From Albimonas pacifica (lineage in GTDB: Bacteria; Pseudomonadota; Alphaproteobacteria; Rhodobacterales; Rhodobacteraceae), in assembly GCF_900113695.1 (NCBI RefSeq), contig NZ_FOQH01000008.1, positions 310,001 to 374,000 of the forward strand: 64,000 nucleotides of DNA, read 5' to 3'. Below the pieces are notes generated by a model. It did not search any database. It was not told the origin of the DNA and was given only the letters and a program-made list of their open reading frames with translations. How positions within the stretch are numbered: position 1 is the stretch's first letter; the number at the start of each line of letters is the position of its first letter. Positions 33,601 through 42,021 of this stretch are shown here, in pieces. The position numbers and the translations under genes were made by a program.

Positions 33601-34917
33601 CTACTCGGCCACCCGCGGCAGCTCGTCTTCGGACGAGATCTCCTCGACGTCCTCGAAGCGCTTGGCGAGGCGGCCGAATTCCTCCGGATCGCCGCGCACG
33701 TCGAGCAGCGTCGCCTCGTCCGAGACATGGGTGGCGTCGACCGTCATGTGCTCGTGCACCCAGGCCAGCGCCGCGCCGTTCTGCGAGGGCACGCGCAGGC
33801 GACGGGTCAGCTCGCGGGCGCCGAGGCGGGCCTCGACGGCGGCCAGCAGCTCGGGCACGCCCTGGCCGGTCAGCGCCGAACAGGCGACGGCGTCCGTGCG
33901 CCGCGCGGTCTCGTTGAGCAGCGACAGGCGGGCCGCGTCGGGCAGCCGGTCGAGCTTGTTGCGCACCTCCAGCATGCCGGCGCGCCGCTCGTCGCCGACC
34001 CCCAGCGCGCCCAGCACCCGGGCCACGTCCTCGGCCTGGGCGTCGGTGTCCTGGTGGCTCACGTCGCGCACGTGCAGGATCAGATCGGCCTCCAGCACCT
34101 CCTCCAGCGTGGCGCGGAAGGCCGCGACAAGCTGCGTGGGCAGGTTGGAGATGAAGCCCACCGTGTCCGACAGGATCGCGCGGCGCCCCGAGGGCAGCCG
34201 GATCTCGCGCATCGTGGGGTCGAGGGTGGCGAACAGCATGTCCTCGGCCATCACCTGCGCCGCGGTCAGGCGATTGAACAGCGTCGACTTGCCGGCGTTG
34301 GTGTAGCCCACCAGCGCGATCACCGGATAGGGGATCTTGCGCCGGGACTCGCGATGCAGCTCGCGGGTTTTCACCACCGTCTCGAGCCGCTTCTCGAGCT
34401 TCTTGATCCGCTCGCTCAGCGCGCGGCGGTCCGCCTCGATCTGGGTCTCGCCGGGGCCGCCGACGAAGCCGAGGCCGCCGCGCTGCCGCTCGAGGTGGGT
34501 CCAGGAGCGCACCAGCCGGGTCTTCTGGTAGTTCAGGTGGGCGAGCTCGACCTGAAGCACGCCCTCTCGCGTCCGCGCCCGCTCCCCGAAGATCTCGAGG
34601 ATCAGGCCGGTGCGGTCCAGGATCTTGACCTTCCAGGCCTTCTCCAGGTTGCGCTGCTGGACGGGGGAGACGGGGCCGTCGATGACGACCAGCTCCGTCT
34701 CCGCCTCCTTGAAGCGTTCGCCCAGCTCCTCGACCTTGCCGGAGCCGAAGAGATGGCCGGCGTCCGCCTTGGGCAGACGCACGACGTCGGCGCCGACGAC
34801 CTCGAGGTCGATGGCGGCGGCGAGACCGACGGCCTCCTCGAGGGCCTGCTCCGGAAGGCGCAGGTCGTCGGTGGGTCGGTTGCGGATATCGGGATGCAGC
34901 ACATGCGCGCGGGTCAT
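33601..34917 (-). CDS. hflX: Ribosome-associated GTPase HflX
   Basis: This 438-residue GTPase binds the large ribosomal subunit and splits stalled or stress-inactivated ribosomes. The N-terminal HflX domain (about 1-190) includes GHLFGSGKVEEL and the Gly-rich GGLGFVGGPGETQIEADRR. The G domain has G1 GYTNAGKSTLFN, G3 DTVGFI and G4 NKLD. The C-terminal tail is acidic (EEISSEDELPRVAE). The ATG at 34917 lies 10 bases after the hfq stop, so both are on one transcript, the standard alphaproteobacterial hfq-hflX order. Length matches the family. Confidence 0.96.
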   Translation of the reverse strand: MTRAHVLHPDIRNRPTDDLRLPEQALEEAVGLAAAIDLEVVGADVVRLPKADAGHLFGSGKVEELGERFKEAETELVVIDGPVSPVQQRNLEKAWKVKILDRTGLILEIFGERARTREGVLQVELAHLNYQKTRLVRSWTHLERQRGGLGFVGGPGETQIEADRRALSERIKKLEKRLETVVKTRELHRESRRKIPYPVIALVGYTNAGKSTLFNRLTAAQVMAEDMLFATLDPTMREIRLPSGRRAILSDTVGFISNLPTQLVAAFRATLEEVLEADLILHVRDVSHQDTDAQAEDVARVLGALGVGDERRAGMLEVRNKLDRLPDAARLSLLNETARRTDAVACSALTGQGVPELLAAVEARLGARELTRRLRVPSQNGAALAWVHEHMTVDATHVSDEATLLDVRGDPEEFGRLAKRFEDVEEISSEDELPRVAE

Positions 34918-34927
34918 CTCGCGGCAG

Positions 34928-35164
34928 TTATCCCTCTTCGCCGGGCTCGTAAAGAGAGATCGGCTGCGACGGCATCACCGTCGAGATCGCGTGCTTGTAG
35001 ACGAGCTGGCTCTGCCCGTCGCGGCGCAGCAGCACGCAGAAATTGTCGAACCAGGTGATCACGCCCTGAAGCTTGACCCCGTTCACCAGGAAGATGGTGA
35101 CCGGCACCTTGTTCTTGCGGATGTGATTGAGGAAGGCGTCCTGCAGGTTCTGCTTGTCGGCCAT
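34928..35164 (-). CDS. hfq: RNA chaperone Hfq
   Basis: This 78-residue Sm-like protein forms a hexamer that pairs small RNAs with mRNAs. Sm1 ([20 protein letters not shown]) and Sm2 ([18 protein letters not shown]) motifs are complete, including the YKHAIST nucleotide-binding pocket. The short C-terminal tail (LYEPGEEG) is usual for alphaproteobacteria. GAAGGGGG lies about 9 bases before the ATG. It precedes hflX by 10 bases and follows trkH by 146 bases, which leaves room for its own promoter. Confidence 0.98.
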   Translation of the reverse strand: MADKQNLQDAFLNHIRKNKVPVTIFLVNGVKLQGVITWFDNFCVLLRRDGQSQLVYKHAISTVMPSQPISLYEPGEEG

Positions 35165-35310
35165 GGTGTTTCGTCCCCCTTCGCTGGGGTTTCAGTCTTA
35201 TGAGTCGGGGCGCCCTTCGGCGCTCTTGGGTCGATGAAGGCAAGATGAGGGCGCGGGCCGGGAAAGGAAAGTCCTTTTCGCGGATGCGGCCGTTTGCTGC
35301 GGGCGCGAAA

Positions 35311-36834
35311 TCATTTCCGCCAGTAAGCGGGGTTGCACAGCGCCACGGCGGCCAGCACCTCGATCCGCCCCAGGATCATCGCCGCCAGCATCACCGCGCG
35401 CGCCGCCTCGTTGGCCTGCTGATAATCCGCCCCGGTCGCCAGCGGGAACAGGGGCCCTGCGTTGGACAGCGAGGCGACGGCCCCCGCCATCGCCGCGTCG
35501 AACTCCATCCCCGCCAGCGTCAGCGCCATCAGCGCGGCCGCCAGCGCGGTCATGTAGAGCATCACGTAGACCCAGGCGTTGACGATGGCGTCCCGCGACA
35601 GCCGCCCGCCGGAGGTGCGCGCCGTGTCGATGCGCGAGGGGTGGCAGAGCCGGTCGAGCTCCCCGCCCCCATGGCGATAGAGCGCATAGGCCCGGAACAG
35701 CTTCACCCCGCCCGCGGTGGTCGCCACGCCGCCCCCCAGCGTCGCCAGCCCCATCAGCATCAGCGAGGGCGCCTCGACCTGCGCCCAGGTCACCACGTCC
35801 GGCCAGTCGGCCGAGACGTAGCCCGAGGTGGAGATCATCCCCACCGAGGTCGCGAAGCCCCCCCACAGCGCGCGCCCCGCGTGGAAGGGGCTGTCGAAGA
35901 TCTGGCTCGGCCCCGCGCCGACCCAGATGCCATGGGCGAAAAGCCACACGGTCGCGATCGCCACCGCGATGACCAGGAGCTGGATCTCGGGATCCTTGCG
36001 CGCCTCGAGCCAGTTGCGCGCGGCGCCGGGCCCCGCGGTGGGGCCGCGCCGGCCGAAGGTCAGGCGCGACATCGACAGGATCAGGAACAGCACCGCCACG
36101 ACCTCGGTCATCCGGTTGCCCTCGGCCGCGAGCCCGCCCGCCAGCGGCGAGATGCCCGAGGTCGAGACGATGCCCATGGCGTGGCAGAGCGCGACGAAGC
36201 TCGGCGTGCCGGCGGTCGCCAGCGCCGCGGCGGCGATCGCGGTCAGCGCGGCATAGGCGGGCCCCACCGCCATCAGCGCCCGCACCGCCCGTCGCCCGCC
36301 CGGCCCCAGCGCCAGGATCCGGCCCACCCGCATCCGCGCCTCGCCCGCCGAGGAGGCGCCGGGCAGGTCCAGCAGCTCCCGCGGGGCGAGGATGGCGATG
36401 GCCCCGACCAGCGTCGCCAGCCCCCCGATCCAGCCCAGCATCGAGCGCCACAGGTGGATCGACGGCGGGGCCGAGAACGGCGTGATCAGCGTGGCCCCGG
36501 TGGTGGTCAGCGACGAGGTCGCCTCGAAATAGGCCCCGCTCCACCCCAGCTCCGGCAGGATCAGCGCGATGGGCGCCGCGGCGAAGACCGGACCGGCGGA
36601 GAACACGCCGAGCAGGGTCATCAGCTCCGCCCGCGCGTTCGCCCCCGAGGCCCCGCGCCGCCAGGCCGCCGCCCCCAGCGCCGAGGCCGCCAGCATCACG
36701 AAGAGCGCGGCGTAGAAGAACAGCCGGGCCGAGCGCCAGTCCCGCTCCAGCCCCGCCGCCAGCGCCGGCAGCAGCATCATCGCCCCCAGCGCGAAGGCGA
36801 AGACCAGGAAGACCGGAAAGCCCCTCAGGCGCAT
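35311..36834 (-). CDS. trkH: Potassium uptake membrane subunit TrkH
   Basis: This 507-residue Trk/Ktr-type K+ translocating subunit starts at MRLRGFPVF; the frame is open upstream inside trkA, but this start is right after the trkA stop. It has about ten hydrophobic segments. Four pore-loop repeats with conserved Gly residues are visible, for example ATSSLTTTGATLI, GIVSTSGISPLAGG and SVGMISTSGYVSAD, followed by GGGVATTAGGVKLFRA and SLSNAGPLFP. It works with the TrkA regulator encoded 16 bases upstream, importing K+ by the membrane potential or with ATP/NAD control. Confidence 0.95.
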   Translation of the reverse strand: MRLRGFPVFLVFAFALGAMMLLPALAAGLERDWRSARLFFYAALFVMLAASALGAAAWRRGASGANARAELMTLLGVFSAGPVFAAAPIALILPELGWSGAYFEATSSLTTTGATLITPFSAPPSIHLWRSMLGWIGGLATLVGAIAILAPRELLDLPGASSAGEARMRVGRILALGPGGRRAVRALMAVGPAYAALTAIAAAALATAGTPSFVALCHAMGIVSTSGISPLAGGLAAEGNRMTEVVAVLFLILSMSRLTFGRRGPTAGPGAARNWLEARKDPEIQLLVIAVAIATVWLFAHGIWVGAGPSQIFDSPFHAGRALWGGFATSVGMISTSGYVSADWPDVVTWAQVEAPSLMLMGLATLGGGVATTAGGVKLFRAYALYRHGGGELDRLCHPSRIDTARTSGGRLSRDAIVNAWVYVMLYMTALAAALMALTLAGMEFDAAMAGAVASLSNAGPLFPLATGADYQQANEAARAVMLAAMILGRIEVLAAVALCNPAYWRK

Positions 36835-36850
36835 GGCGGGCCGCGGCGGG

Positions 36851-38227
36851 TCAGAAGAAGTCGACCGAGACGCGGAACAGCTGCTCCACCTCCCGCACCA
36901 CGTCGCGGCGCGCGAAGACAACCACGCGGTCGTGCTCCTGGATCACCAGATCGCCGGTCGGCATTTTCACGCCGTCGCGCGTCAACACCGCGCCGACGAT
37001 GGCGGATTCTGGAAAGCCCGCCGATCTCAGCGGCTTGCCGGCGATGGGCGATGTGGCGAGCACCTGCGCCTCGATCACCTCCGCCTCGGCGTCGCCCACC
37101 GCGTAGACCGCCCGCACCCGGCCCCGCCGCACATGGCGCAGGATCGACGACACGGTGGTCGAGCGCGGCACCAGCAGCGCGTCGACGCCCAGCGAGTCGG
37201 AGAGCTCGGCATAGGAAGGATCGTTCGAGAGCGCGATCGCCGTCCGGCAGCCGGCCTTCTTGCCGCGTGCGGCCGCCAGCAGGTTGGTCTTGTCGTCGTA
37301 GGTCAGCGACAGGATCGCGTCGGCGTCCCGGACGTTCGCCTCCTCGAGCAGCACGGGGTCGAGGCCGTCGCCCAGCAGGACGATGGTCCGCTCCAGTTCC
37401 TCGGCCGCGCGCTCGGCCCGGGCGCGGTCGCGGTCGATCATCTTCACGCGCGGCCGCTCGGCGTGTTTCTCAAGCATTCTCGCGACTTGCAGGCCGACGT
37501 TGCCGGCGCCCACGATCACCACGCGCGACACCTTGCGGCTCTCGCGCCCGAACAGCGACAGGGTGCGGGTGACGTCCTCGGCCGCGGCGACGAAATAGAC
37601 GTCGTCCCCCTCCAGCAGCGAGTCCTGGGGGGAGGCCACATGCAACTGCCCCTCGCGCCGATAGGCGACCACGATGGCCTTGAGGGTCGAGAACAGCTCC
37701 GAGAGTTGCCGCAGCGGCGTGTTCAGCACCGGGCAGTCCGGCAGCAGCCGGGTTCCGACGAGCCGCACCTTGCCATCCAGGAAATTCTCGATGTCGAAGG
37801 CCTCGGGGTTCTGCAGGCGGCGCATGGCGACGCGGGCGACCTCGAGCTCGGGGGAGATCACCACGTCGATGGGCATGTGATCGCGTCGGAACAGGTCCGC
37901 CCAGCGGTTCTGCAGGTAGGACTGCGCCCGGATGCGCGCGATCTTCTGGGGCACCGAGAAGACCGAGTGCGCGACCTGGCAGGCGACCATGTTCACCTCG
38001 TCGGCGAAGGTCGCCGCGATGAGCATGTCGGCGTCCTCGGCCCCGGCCCTTTCCAGCACGTCCGGATGGGAGGCGAACCCAACGATTCCATTGACATCGA
38101 AGGAGTCCGTCACACGCCGCACGAGCCCCGCGTCCTGGTCGACGATGGTGACGTCGTTGGCCTCGCGGCTGAGGTGGCGGGCGATCTGCGAGCCGACCTG
38201 GCCCGCGCCGCAGATGATGATCTTCAT
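36851..38227 (-). CDS. trkA: Trk system K+ uptake regulator TrkA
   Basis: This 458-residue cytoplasmic protein binds nucleotides and gates TrkH. It contains two RCK_N/RCK_C pairs. The first begins MKIIICGAGQVGSQIARHLS (GxGxxG NAD-binding loop) with VTIVDQD. The second begins near residue 230 with VVIVGAGNVGLQVARMLEK. Each ends in a TrkA_C module. The ATG at 38227 begins exactly at the Rossmann fold. It is followed by trkH. In related genomes it normally follows ntrX directly; here about 2.3 kb of other genes separate them. Confidence 0.96.
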   Translation of the reverse strand: MKIIICGAGQVGSQIARHLSREANDVTIVDQDAGLVRRVTDSFDVNGIVGFASHPDVLERAGAEDADMLIAATFADEVNMVACQVAHSVFSVPQKIARIRAQSYLQNRWADLFRRDHMPIDVVISPELEVARVAMRRLQNPEAFDIENFLDGKVRLVGTRLLPDCPVLNTPLRQLSELFSTLKAIVVAYRREGQLHVASPQDSLLEGDDVYFVAAAEDVTRTLSLFGRESRKVSRVVIVGAGNVGLQVARMLEKHAERPRVKMIDRDRARAERAAEELERTIVLLGDGLDPVLLEEANVRDADAILSLTYDDKTNLLAAARGKKAGCRTAIALSNDPSYAELSDSLGVDALLVPRSTTVSSILRHVRRGRVRAVYAVGDAEAEVIEAQVLATSPIAGKPLRSAGFPESAIVGAVLTRDGVKMPTGDLVIQEHDRVVVFARRDVVREVEQLFRVSVDFF

Positions 38228-38351
38228 GGGATCTCCGTCCCCGCAGGTCGTCGCCTGCACGCCGGGGCGGAGGATGCGACGAGCCCTGCGCGGTGTCAAA
38301 CGGGGACCGCGCCCCCGCGCCGCGGCACGGGGAGGCGCCGGGCGTCGGGGA

Positions 38352-39323
38352 TCAGGGGGCCGGCATCTCGCTCAGCGGGATCAGCCGGCAGTCGGCGACG
38401 GCGGCGGCGCGATGGGCGAGGGAGGATGCCGCCCGCGGATCCCGCAGGCCGGCGAGATGCGCCTCCAGGCTTGCCTCGCGCACCAGCGTCGCCCGGTCCC
38501 AGCGCTCCCCCTCCGGCCCCGCAAGCATCGGGTGGGCGCGGGCGAGCAGCAGCGGCTCGCCGCCGCGCGCGCGCAGCAGGGGGCCTGCCTCGCGGAGATG
38601 GCGCGCGAAGGCCTCGGCGCCGGTGATCGGGGCCTCGGGCGCGTGCTCCGGCGCCTGCGCGTAGTCGGCCCGGTCGCGCAGGCGGATCAGCTCCAGCAGC
38701 AGCGGCGCGCCCGGGGGCGGATCGGCCAGCAGGCGGCGGACGGCGGGTTCGGAGATTTCCAGATGCCTGGACGCAGCCGGGAAGGCCGGCCCCGCCAGGC
38801 GCAGGGCGTGGGCGGCGAGGTCGGCGGGCCAGGGCGCGAGGCGGGCCGCGAACCCCTCCGCGTCGCCGGCGTAGAGGGCGCGGGCGGCCTCCTCGAAGCC
38901 GGGGCGGTCGCCGGCGGCGGCGGAGATGAAGCGGAAGGCGGCGTCGCGGGCCTCGGCCGGGGCCTCGGCGCGGCGGGCGGCCTCGACCAGCCTGCGGATC
39001 GCGGCGGAGGCGCCGCCCCGCCCGCGCAGCCACTCCCAATGCCGCGGCAGCAGGGTGACCTCGCGCGCGACCACGCCCAGCTTCGGGCGGCCCCGCGGGC
39101 GGGGGGCGTCGCCCTGCCCCGGCGCGGCGTGGCGGGCGCGGACCTCGGCCTCGCTTCCCCGCAGGTCGAGGTCGATCTGGCGGCCCTGGGGGTCGAAGAC
39201 CAGCGTCGCGAGCCCCGGCTCGCGCGCCAGCGCCGCGTGCAGGGCCGCGGCGACTTCCGCCAGCGGGCCGAGGGCCAGCAGGCGGGGGCCTGCGAAGGCG
39301 GCGTGGAGGGCGGGGTCGCTCAT
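38352..39323 (-). CDS. DUF2239 protein fused to a DUF1330-like C-terminal domain
   Basis: This 323-residue protein has two parts. Residues about 5-190 match DUF2239, with the signature GRPKLGVVAREVTLLPRHWE followed by WLRGRGGASAAIRRLVEAARR. Residues about 205-320 read like a DUF1330-type dimeric alpha/beta barrel: LLLELIRLRDRADYA, PITGAEAFARHL, GEPLLLARAHPMLAGPEGERWD and a final VADCRLIPL. No frameshift or stop separates the halves, so I read this as a genuine fusion. Neither domain has a firm biochemical role. The start MSDPALHAAF lies 58 bases from a strong palindrome shared with the divergent GIY-YIG-like gene. Confidence 0.75.
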   Translation of the reverse strand: MSDPALHAAFAGPRLLALGPLAEVAAALHAALAREPGLATLVFDPQGRQIDLDLRGSEAEVRARHAAPGQGDAPRPRGRPKLGVVAREVTLLPRHWEWLRGRGGASAAIRRLVEAARRAEAPAEARDAAFRFISAAAGDRPGFEEAARALYAGDAEGFAARLAPWPADLAAHALRLAGPAFPAASRHLEISEPAVRRLLADPPPGAPLLLELIRLRDRADYAQAPEHAPEAPITGAEAFARHLREAGPLLRARGGEPLLLARAHPMLAGPEGERWDRATLVREASLEAHLAGLRDPRAASSLAHRAAAVADCRLIPLSEMPAP

Positions 39324-39380
39324 GGTTCGGGTCCGGACGGCTGCGGTCGACCGCCTCTTGCCGCGCCGCGGCGGCCGTGT

Positions 39381-39402
39381 CAATTACACCCGGGTGAAAT
39401 TG
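39381..39402. promoter_or_regulatory. 22-bp palindrome in a divergent intergenic region (operator candidate)
   Basis: The half-sites CAATTaCACCC and GGGTGaAATTG form a near-perfect 22-bp palindrome centred on CCCGGG. The only asymmetry is one A/T pair in each arm. The AT-rich ends stand out in very GC-rich DNA. It lies 12 bases before the GIY-YIG-like start and 57 bases before the DUF2239 start, so one dimeric regulator (TetR or MarR size) could control both. Confidence 0.65.
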
Positions 39403-39414
39403 GAGGGGCTGGTC

Positions 39415-39750
39415 ATGCGCAAGGCGGACCGCAAGGCGGCGACGGCCGCGTGGAAGGACGGCAAGCGTCGCGCCGGCGTCTGGCTGGTGCGCTGCGCGGC
39501 GACGGGCGAGGCCTGGGTGGGCGCGGGCCGCGACCTCGACGCCGCGCGAAATCGCTGCGACTTTTCAATGCGTCATGGCATGCCGCTGCATCCGGACATG
39601 AAGCCCGCGCTGCGCGCCCACGGCGGCGCGGCCTTCGCCTTCGAGGAGATCGAAGCCCTGCCCGAGGACGTCGAGGAGATCGCCCTGCCCCGCGAGCTGA
39701 AGGCCCGGCGCGCCTCGGCGGCCGAGCGGCTGGGGGCCAGGGCGATCTGA
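39415..39750 (+). CDS. Small GIY-YIG-nuclease-like protein, 111 aa
   Basis: The ATG at 39415 follows GGAGG by about 8 bases. The 111-residue product has the layout of short alphaproteobacterial GIY-YIG family proteins: AGVWLVRCAATGEAWVGAGR (in place of GIY...YIG), then RNRCDFSMRHGMPLHPDMKP, a Phe-rich strand and a basic C-terminus. The canonical Tyr pair of GIY-YIG nucleases is not retained (GVW and WVG instead), so nuclease activity is doubtful. It is divergent from the DUF2239 gene and shares its operator-like palindrome. Family identification is by pattern only. Confidence 0.65.
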   Translation: MRKADRKAATAAWKDGKRRAGVWLVRCAATGEAWVGAGRDLDAARNRCDFSMRHGMPLHPDMKPALRAHGGAAFAFEEIEALPEDVEEIALPRELKARRASAAERLGARAI

Positions 39751-39838
39751 GGTGCGCCGCGCGGCGACCGGGCCCGCGCCCCCTGCGCCGCCGGCGGTCT
39801 CCCCCGGCGGCGCGAAAATCCGCAGGGCGGCGCGAGGC

Positions 39839-39860
39839 TGCTGACAGAAAGCTGTCAGCA
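39839..39860. promoter_or_regulatory. Perfect 9-4-9 palindrome upstream of the GST gene
   Basis: TGCTGACAG and CTGTCAGCA are separated by four bases. The element is 66 bases before the GST start and 89 bases after the preceding stop. Its perfect symmetry and position suggest an operator for a dimeric repressor. It differs from the palindrome at 39381. Confidence 0.6.
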
Positions 39861-39925
39861 CGGGGGCGCCAGGGTGGATCTCACGGACGGCGACGCGTCG
39901 GCCGATCCTCTCATGGAGCTTCAAG

Positions 39926-40558
39926 ATGATTCTGCATCTGCATCCGTTCTCCCAGAATTCCCGCCGGATCCAGGCGCTGCTCGACTGCGCGGGCCTGGCC
40001 TACGAGCGGCGCGTGGTGGACCTGACCACCGGCGCGCAGCGCCGGCCGGAGTTCCTGGCGCTGAACCCCAACGGCCAGATCCCGGTGCTGGAGGACGACG
40101 GCCTGGTGCTGTCGGAGTCGATGGCGATCCTGCGCCACATCTGCCGCTCCCGCGGGCTGGAGACCTGGTATCCCGAGGCCCCGGCGGCGCGGGCGAAGGT
40201 GGATCAGTGGCTCGACTGGACCCAGTGCCGCTTCGCCCGTCCCACCAGCCTGGTGTTCTTCAACACCGTCGTCGCCGACCCCGAGGAGAACGCCCACCTG
40301 ATCGCCGAGGGCAAGCGCCTGCTCGCCGACCTGACCCCGATCCTCGAGGGCGCGCTGGCCGGCCGCGAGTGGCTGGTGGGCGAGGGCCCGACCATCGCCG
40401 ACCTCGCCCTCGTCTCCTGCATGCAGAGCCTGGAGTTCGTCGGCGCCCGCCCGCAGGGCCCGGGCATCGACGCCTGGTTCGCGCGGCTCAACGCCATGGA
40501 GGGGGTGCGCGCCGCCCTGCCCGAGCCGTTCCTCGCGCGGATGTCCGCGGCGGCGTGA
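39926..40558 (+). CDS. Glutathione S-transferase family protein
   Basis: This 210-residue protein has a thioredoxin-like N-terminal domain (about 1-78: ILHLHPFSQNSRRIQALLDC, then LNPNGQIPVLEDDGLVLSES with the cis-Pro and glutathione-binding ES motif). An all-helical C-terminal domain follows (about 85-205, with ADLALVSCMQSLEF). The likely catalytic residue near the N-terminus is a Ser (PFSQNS), as in theta, beta or Ure2p-like classes. The substrate is unknown. The gene is transcribed alone towards ntrX, with a GC-rich palindrome between the two stops. Confidence 0.9.
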   Translation: MILHLHPFSQNSRRIQALLDCAGLAYERRVVDLTTGAQRRPEFLALNPNGQIPVLEDDGLVLSESMAILRHICRSRGLETWYPEAPAARAKVDQWLDWTQCRFARPTSLVFFNTVVADPEENAHLIAEGKRLLADLTPILEGALAGREWLVGEGPTIADLALVSCMQSLEFVGARPQGPGIDAWFARLNAMEGVRAALPEPFLARMSAAA

Positions 40559-40564
40559 GCGTCC

Positions 40565-40589
40565 GGCCCCGGGGGACGTCCCCGGGGCC
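40565..40589. terminator. Symmetric hairpin between convergent GST and ntrX genes
   Basis: GGCCCCGGGG and CCCCGGGGCC form an almost perfect stem around a central GACGT. It lies 6 bases after the GST stop and 11 bases from the ntrX stop, and could serve both strands. No T-run is present. Confidence 0.5.
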
Positions 40590-40599
40590 GATCCGTGTC

Positions 40600-42021
40600 T
40601 CAGTCCTCGAACTCCTCCTCGTCGCCGTCGCCTTCCCCGGCGATGGCGACGCGGGCGCCGCCGCGGGTGACGGTGGCCACGCCCAGGCTCTTGAGCTTGC
40701 GGTGCAGGGCCGAGCGCTCCATGCCCACGAAGGCCGCGGTGCGCGAGATGTTGCCGCCGAAGCGGTTGATCTGGGCGATCAGGTAGTCGCGCTCGAACAG
40801 CTCGCGCGCCTCGCGCAGCGGCAGGGTCGCCATGGCGGGCGACAGGATCGCGCCCCCGTCGGCGGGGTCGCCCGCGGTCAGCGGCAGCTCGTCGGGCGAG
40901 ATCTCTCCGCCGCCCGCGCCCAGGATCAGCACCTGCTCCATCACGTTGCGAAGCTGGCGGACGTTGCCCGGCCAGTTCTGGGTCTGCAGCAGCGCCGCCG
41001 CATCGGGCGAGAGCCGGCGCAGCGGCAGCCCCTCGGTCTTGGCGAGCCGCGCGAGGAAGTGGTTGGCCAGCACCGGGATGTCCTCGCGCAGCGCCGCCAG
41101 CGAGGGCGTCTCCAGCGGGACCACCGACAGGCGGTGGAACAGGTCCTCGCGGAAGCGGCCGGCCTGGATCAGGGACTGCAGGTCGCGGGTCGTCGCCGAG
41201 ATCACCCGCACGTCCGTCTGCACCATGTCCGAGCCGCCGACGCGGGCGAAGCGCTGGTCGACCAGCACCCGCAGGATCTTCGACTGGGCGCCCGCCGGCA
41301 TCTCCGCCACCTCGTCGAGGAAGAGCGTGCCGCCGGAGGCCTTCTCGAACAGCCCCGGCACGACCGCGCCGTCCTCGCGCTCGCGGCCGAAGAGGGTCTC
41401 CTCCATCTTCGCGGGCTCGATGTTGGCGGCGTTCAATACCACGAAGGGCGCGCGGGCGCGGTCGGAATGGGTGTGGATGTAGCGCGCGGCCACCTCCTTG
41501 CCCGACCCCGGCGGGCCCGAGAGCAGCACCCGCGACGCGGTGCGCGCCACCCGGTCGAGCTTCTGGCGCAGCGCCACGATGGCGTGGGAGGCGCCGATGA
41601 TCTCGGCCTGCGCGCGGTCGGCCTCCTGCAGCGAGGCGATCTCGCGACGCAGGCGCGAGGCCTCCAGCGCGCGGGTCGAGACCAGCATCAGCTGGTCGGT
41701 GGTGAAGGGCTTCTCGATGAAGTCGTAGGCGCCCTGCTTCACGGCGGCCACCGCGATCTCGATGTTGCCGTGGCCGGAGATGATCACCACCGGAATGTCG
41801 GGCTGGTTGCGGCGCACGGTCTTGAGGATCTCGATCCCGTCCATGCGGCTGCCCTGCAGCCAGATGTCGAGGATGATCAGGTCGGGGCGCGCGGATTCCA
41901 CCGCCTTCAGCGCCCCGTCCGCATCCGAGGCCGTGCGGGTCGCGTGGCCTTCGTCCTCGAGGATGTCGGCGACGAGCTCGCGGATGTCCGCCTCGTCGTC
42001 CACCACCAGAATGTCAGCCAT
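40600..42021 (-). CDS. ntrX: NtrX response regulator
   Basis: This 473-residue regulator has a receiver domain (about 1-125; [14 protein letters not shown], phospho-acceptor Asp in DLIILDIW, Lys in EKPF). A sigma-54-type AAA+ domain (about 145-375) carries Walker [17 protein letters not shown] and Walker [14 protein letters not shown], and a Fis-type helix-turn-helix (about 425-460, [20 protein letters not shown]) follows. The GAFTGA loop that touches sigma-54 is absent: the stretch after ETLFGRE reads [15 protein letters not shown]. It therefore probably acts without opening sigma-54 promoters. It pairs with NtrY, whose gene overlaps its start by 8 bases. Confidence 0.95.
   Translation of the reverse strand: MADILVVDDEADIRELVADILEDEGHATRTASDADGALKAVESARPDLIILDIWLQGSRMDGIEILKTVRRNQPDIPVVIISGHGNIEIAVAAVKQGAYDFIEKPFTTDQLMLVSTRALEASRLRREIASLQEADRAQAEIIGASHAIVALRQKLDRVARTASRVLLSGPPGSGKEVAARYIHTHSDRARAPFVVLNAANIEPAKMEETLFGREREDGAVVPGLFEKASGGTLFLDEVAEMPAGAQSKILRVLVDQRFARVGGSDMVQTDVRVISATTRDLQSLIQAGRFREDLFHRLSVVPLETPSLAALREDIPVLANHFLARLAKTEGLPLRRLSPDAAALLQTQNWPGNVRQLRNVMEQVLILGAGGGEISPDELPLTAGDPADGGAILSPAMATLPLREARELFERDYLIAQINRFGGNISRTAAFVGMERSALHRKLKSLGVATVTRGGARVAIAGEGDGDEEEFED

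Noticed and set aside
40565-40589. Operator interpretation of the symmetric GGCCCCGGGG palindrome
   Set aside because: It lies between two convergent stop codons, so a transcript-end hairpin is the simpler reading.
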